Positions 14,104-14,348 of a stretch of DNA of 14,348 bases are shown in pieces. The stretch is from CAZITB01 sp964542055 (GTDB taxonomy: Bacteria > Planctomycetota > Phycisphaerae > Sedimentisphaerales > CAMDDF01). Both the position numbers and the translations under genes were made by a program. Positions within the stretch are counted from its first letter, which is position 1; each line of letters opens with the position of its first letter. Where the stretch lies: the NCBI GenBank assembly GCA_964542055.1, contig CAZITB010000076.1:1-14348 (forward strand), in the 5' to 3' direction. The notes below the pieces were generated by a model. That model did no database searches, was not told the origin of the DNA, and worked only from the letters and a program-made list of their open reading frames with translations.

Positions 14104-14348
14104 AATTTGTTTTCCATTAAAGCCCGGGCAACTGTAACGGCCCATCCGCCGGCGATTATGAGAAGGATGAACAATATCAAATAGCCGATTTTAACTTTCG
14201 CCAGGATAAAATCTACAATCCAAAACTTTAAGCCAAAAACACCAATTAGTAAAGCAAAAACCCCAATTATAGCGAGAGTTAAGCAAAAAACAGCGGCAGC
14301 GGGCTGGATGTAAAAAGAATTGGCTATGTCGCCTTTGACAAATGCCAG
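14100..14348 (-). CDS. DUF2752-like small membrane protein, C-terminal part (5' end outside window)
   Basis: The minus-strand frame is open from the window edge and gives 82 residues ending in TGA at 14102-14100. It begins LAFVKGDIANSFYIQP, which fits the 'G-D-x-x-x-A/S-F-x-x-x-P' segment after the CPxCGxTR motif of DUF2752 membrane proteins; that motif would lie just outside the window. Two long hydrophobic segments follow, about residues 17-40 and 54-73, with a short charged loop between. The function of DUF2752 is unknown. The stop overlaps the ATG of the lipoprotein gene (ATGA), so the two are probably translated together. The family call rests on a short stretch and is tentative; the coding call is firm because of the overlap and membrane pattern. 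Confidence 0.65.
   Translation of the reverse strand: MAFVKGDIANSFYIQPAAAVFCLTLAIIGVFALLIGVFGLKFWIVDFILAKVKIGYLILFILLIIAGGWAVTVARALMENKL

Noticed and set aside
14104..14145. Longer lipoprotein N-terminus
   Set aside because: It would put a polar 14-residue leader before a normal lipoprotein signal and overlap the DUF2752-like gene; the ATGA start at 14103 is better.

Overview
The window reads as chromosome from a planctomycete of the class Phycisphaerae (Sedimentisphaerales-like). This is inferred from three things: a secreted protease carrying two dockerin-type repeats that each end in 'NWL', a bacterial DNA topoisomerase VI B subunit, and a phosphoglucosamine mutase with an archaeal-style sugar loop. 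No rRNA, tRNA, CRISPR array or insertion sequence is visible. Genes are packed tightly and no gap between genes exceeds about 110 bases.

Left part (1-5186, + strand): the 3' end of frr (ribosome recycling factor) is followed one base later by trpF. A large secreted metzincin-type metalloprotease comes next, then trpB and trpA. The protease therefore separates trpF from trpBA. A near-consensus sigma70 promoter and a 22-base inverted repeat lie directly before trpB, so trpBA probably has its own start of transcription.

Middle part (5183-11729, - strand): reading in the direction of transcription, the order is top6B (topoisomerase VI subunit B), a phosphoglucosamine mutase, a cation diffusion facilitator, a phospholipid N-methyltransferase-like protein and an Uup-type ABC-F ATPase. 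Gaps are 17, 7, -4 and 17 bases, so this looks like one operon mixing DNA topology, envelope precursor synthesis, metal transport, lipid modification and an ATPase linked to ribosomes or DNA. It converges on trpA with a 4-base overlap of stop codons. No Top6A gene is present.

Right part (11748-14348, - strand): a partial DUF2752-like membrane protein overlaps a lipoprotein of unknown function by ATGA. The lipoprotein is followed after 47 bases by serA (phosphoglycerate dehydrogenase). A clear intrinsic terminator after serA separates this unit from top6B.

The points most worth a second look are the Top6B without a neighbouring A subunit, which carries a disordered N-terminal tail with a match to the beta-clamp-binding hexapeptide; the trp cluster split by a dockerin-bearing protease; and the unrecognised lipoprotein/DUF2752 pair. 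I see no strong evidence for a wholly new multi-gene system.
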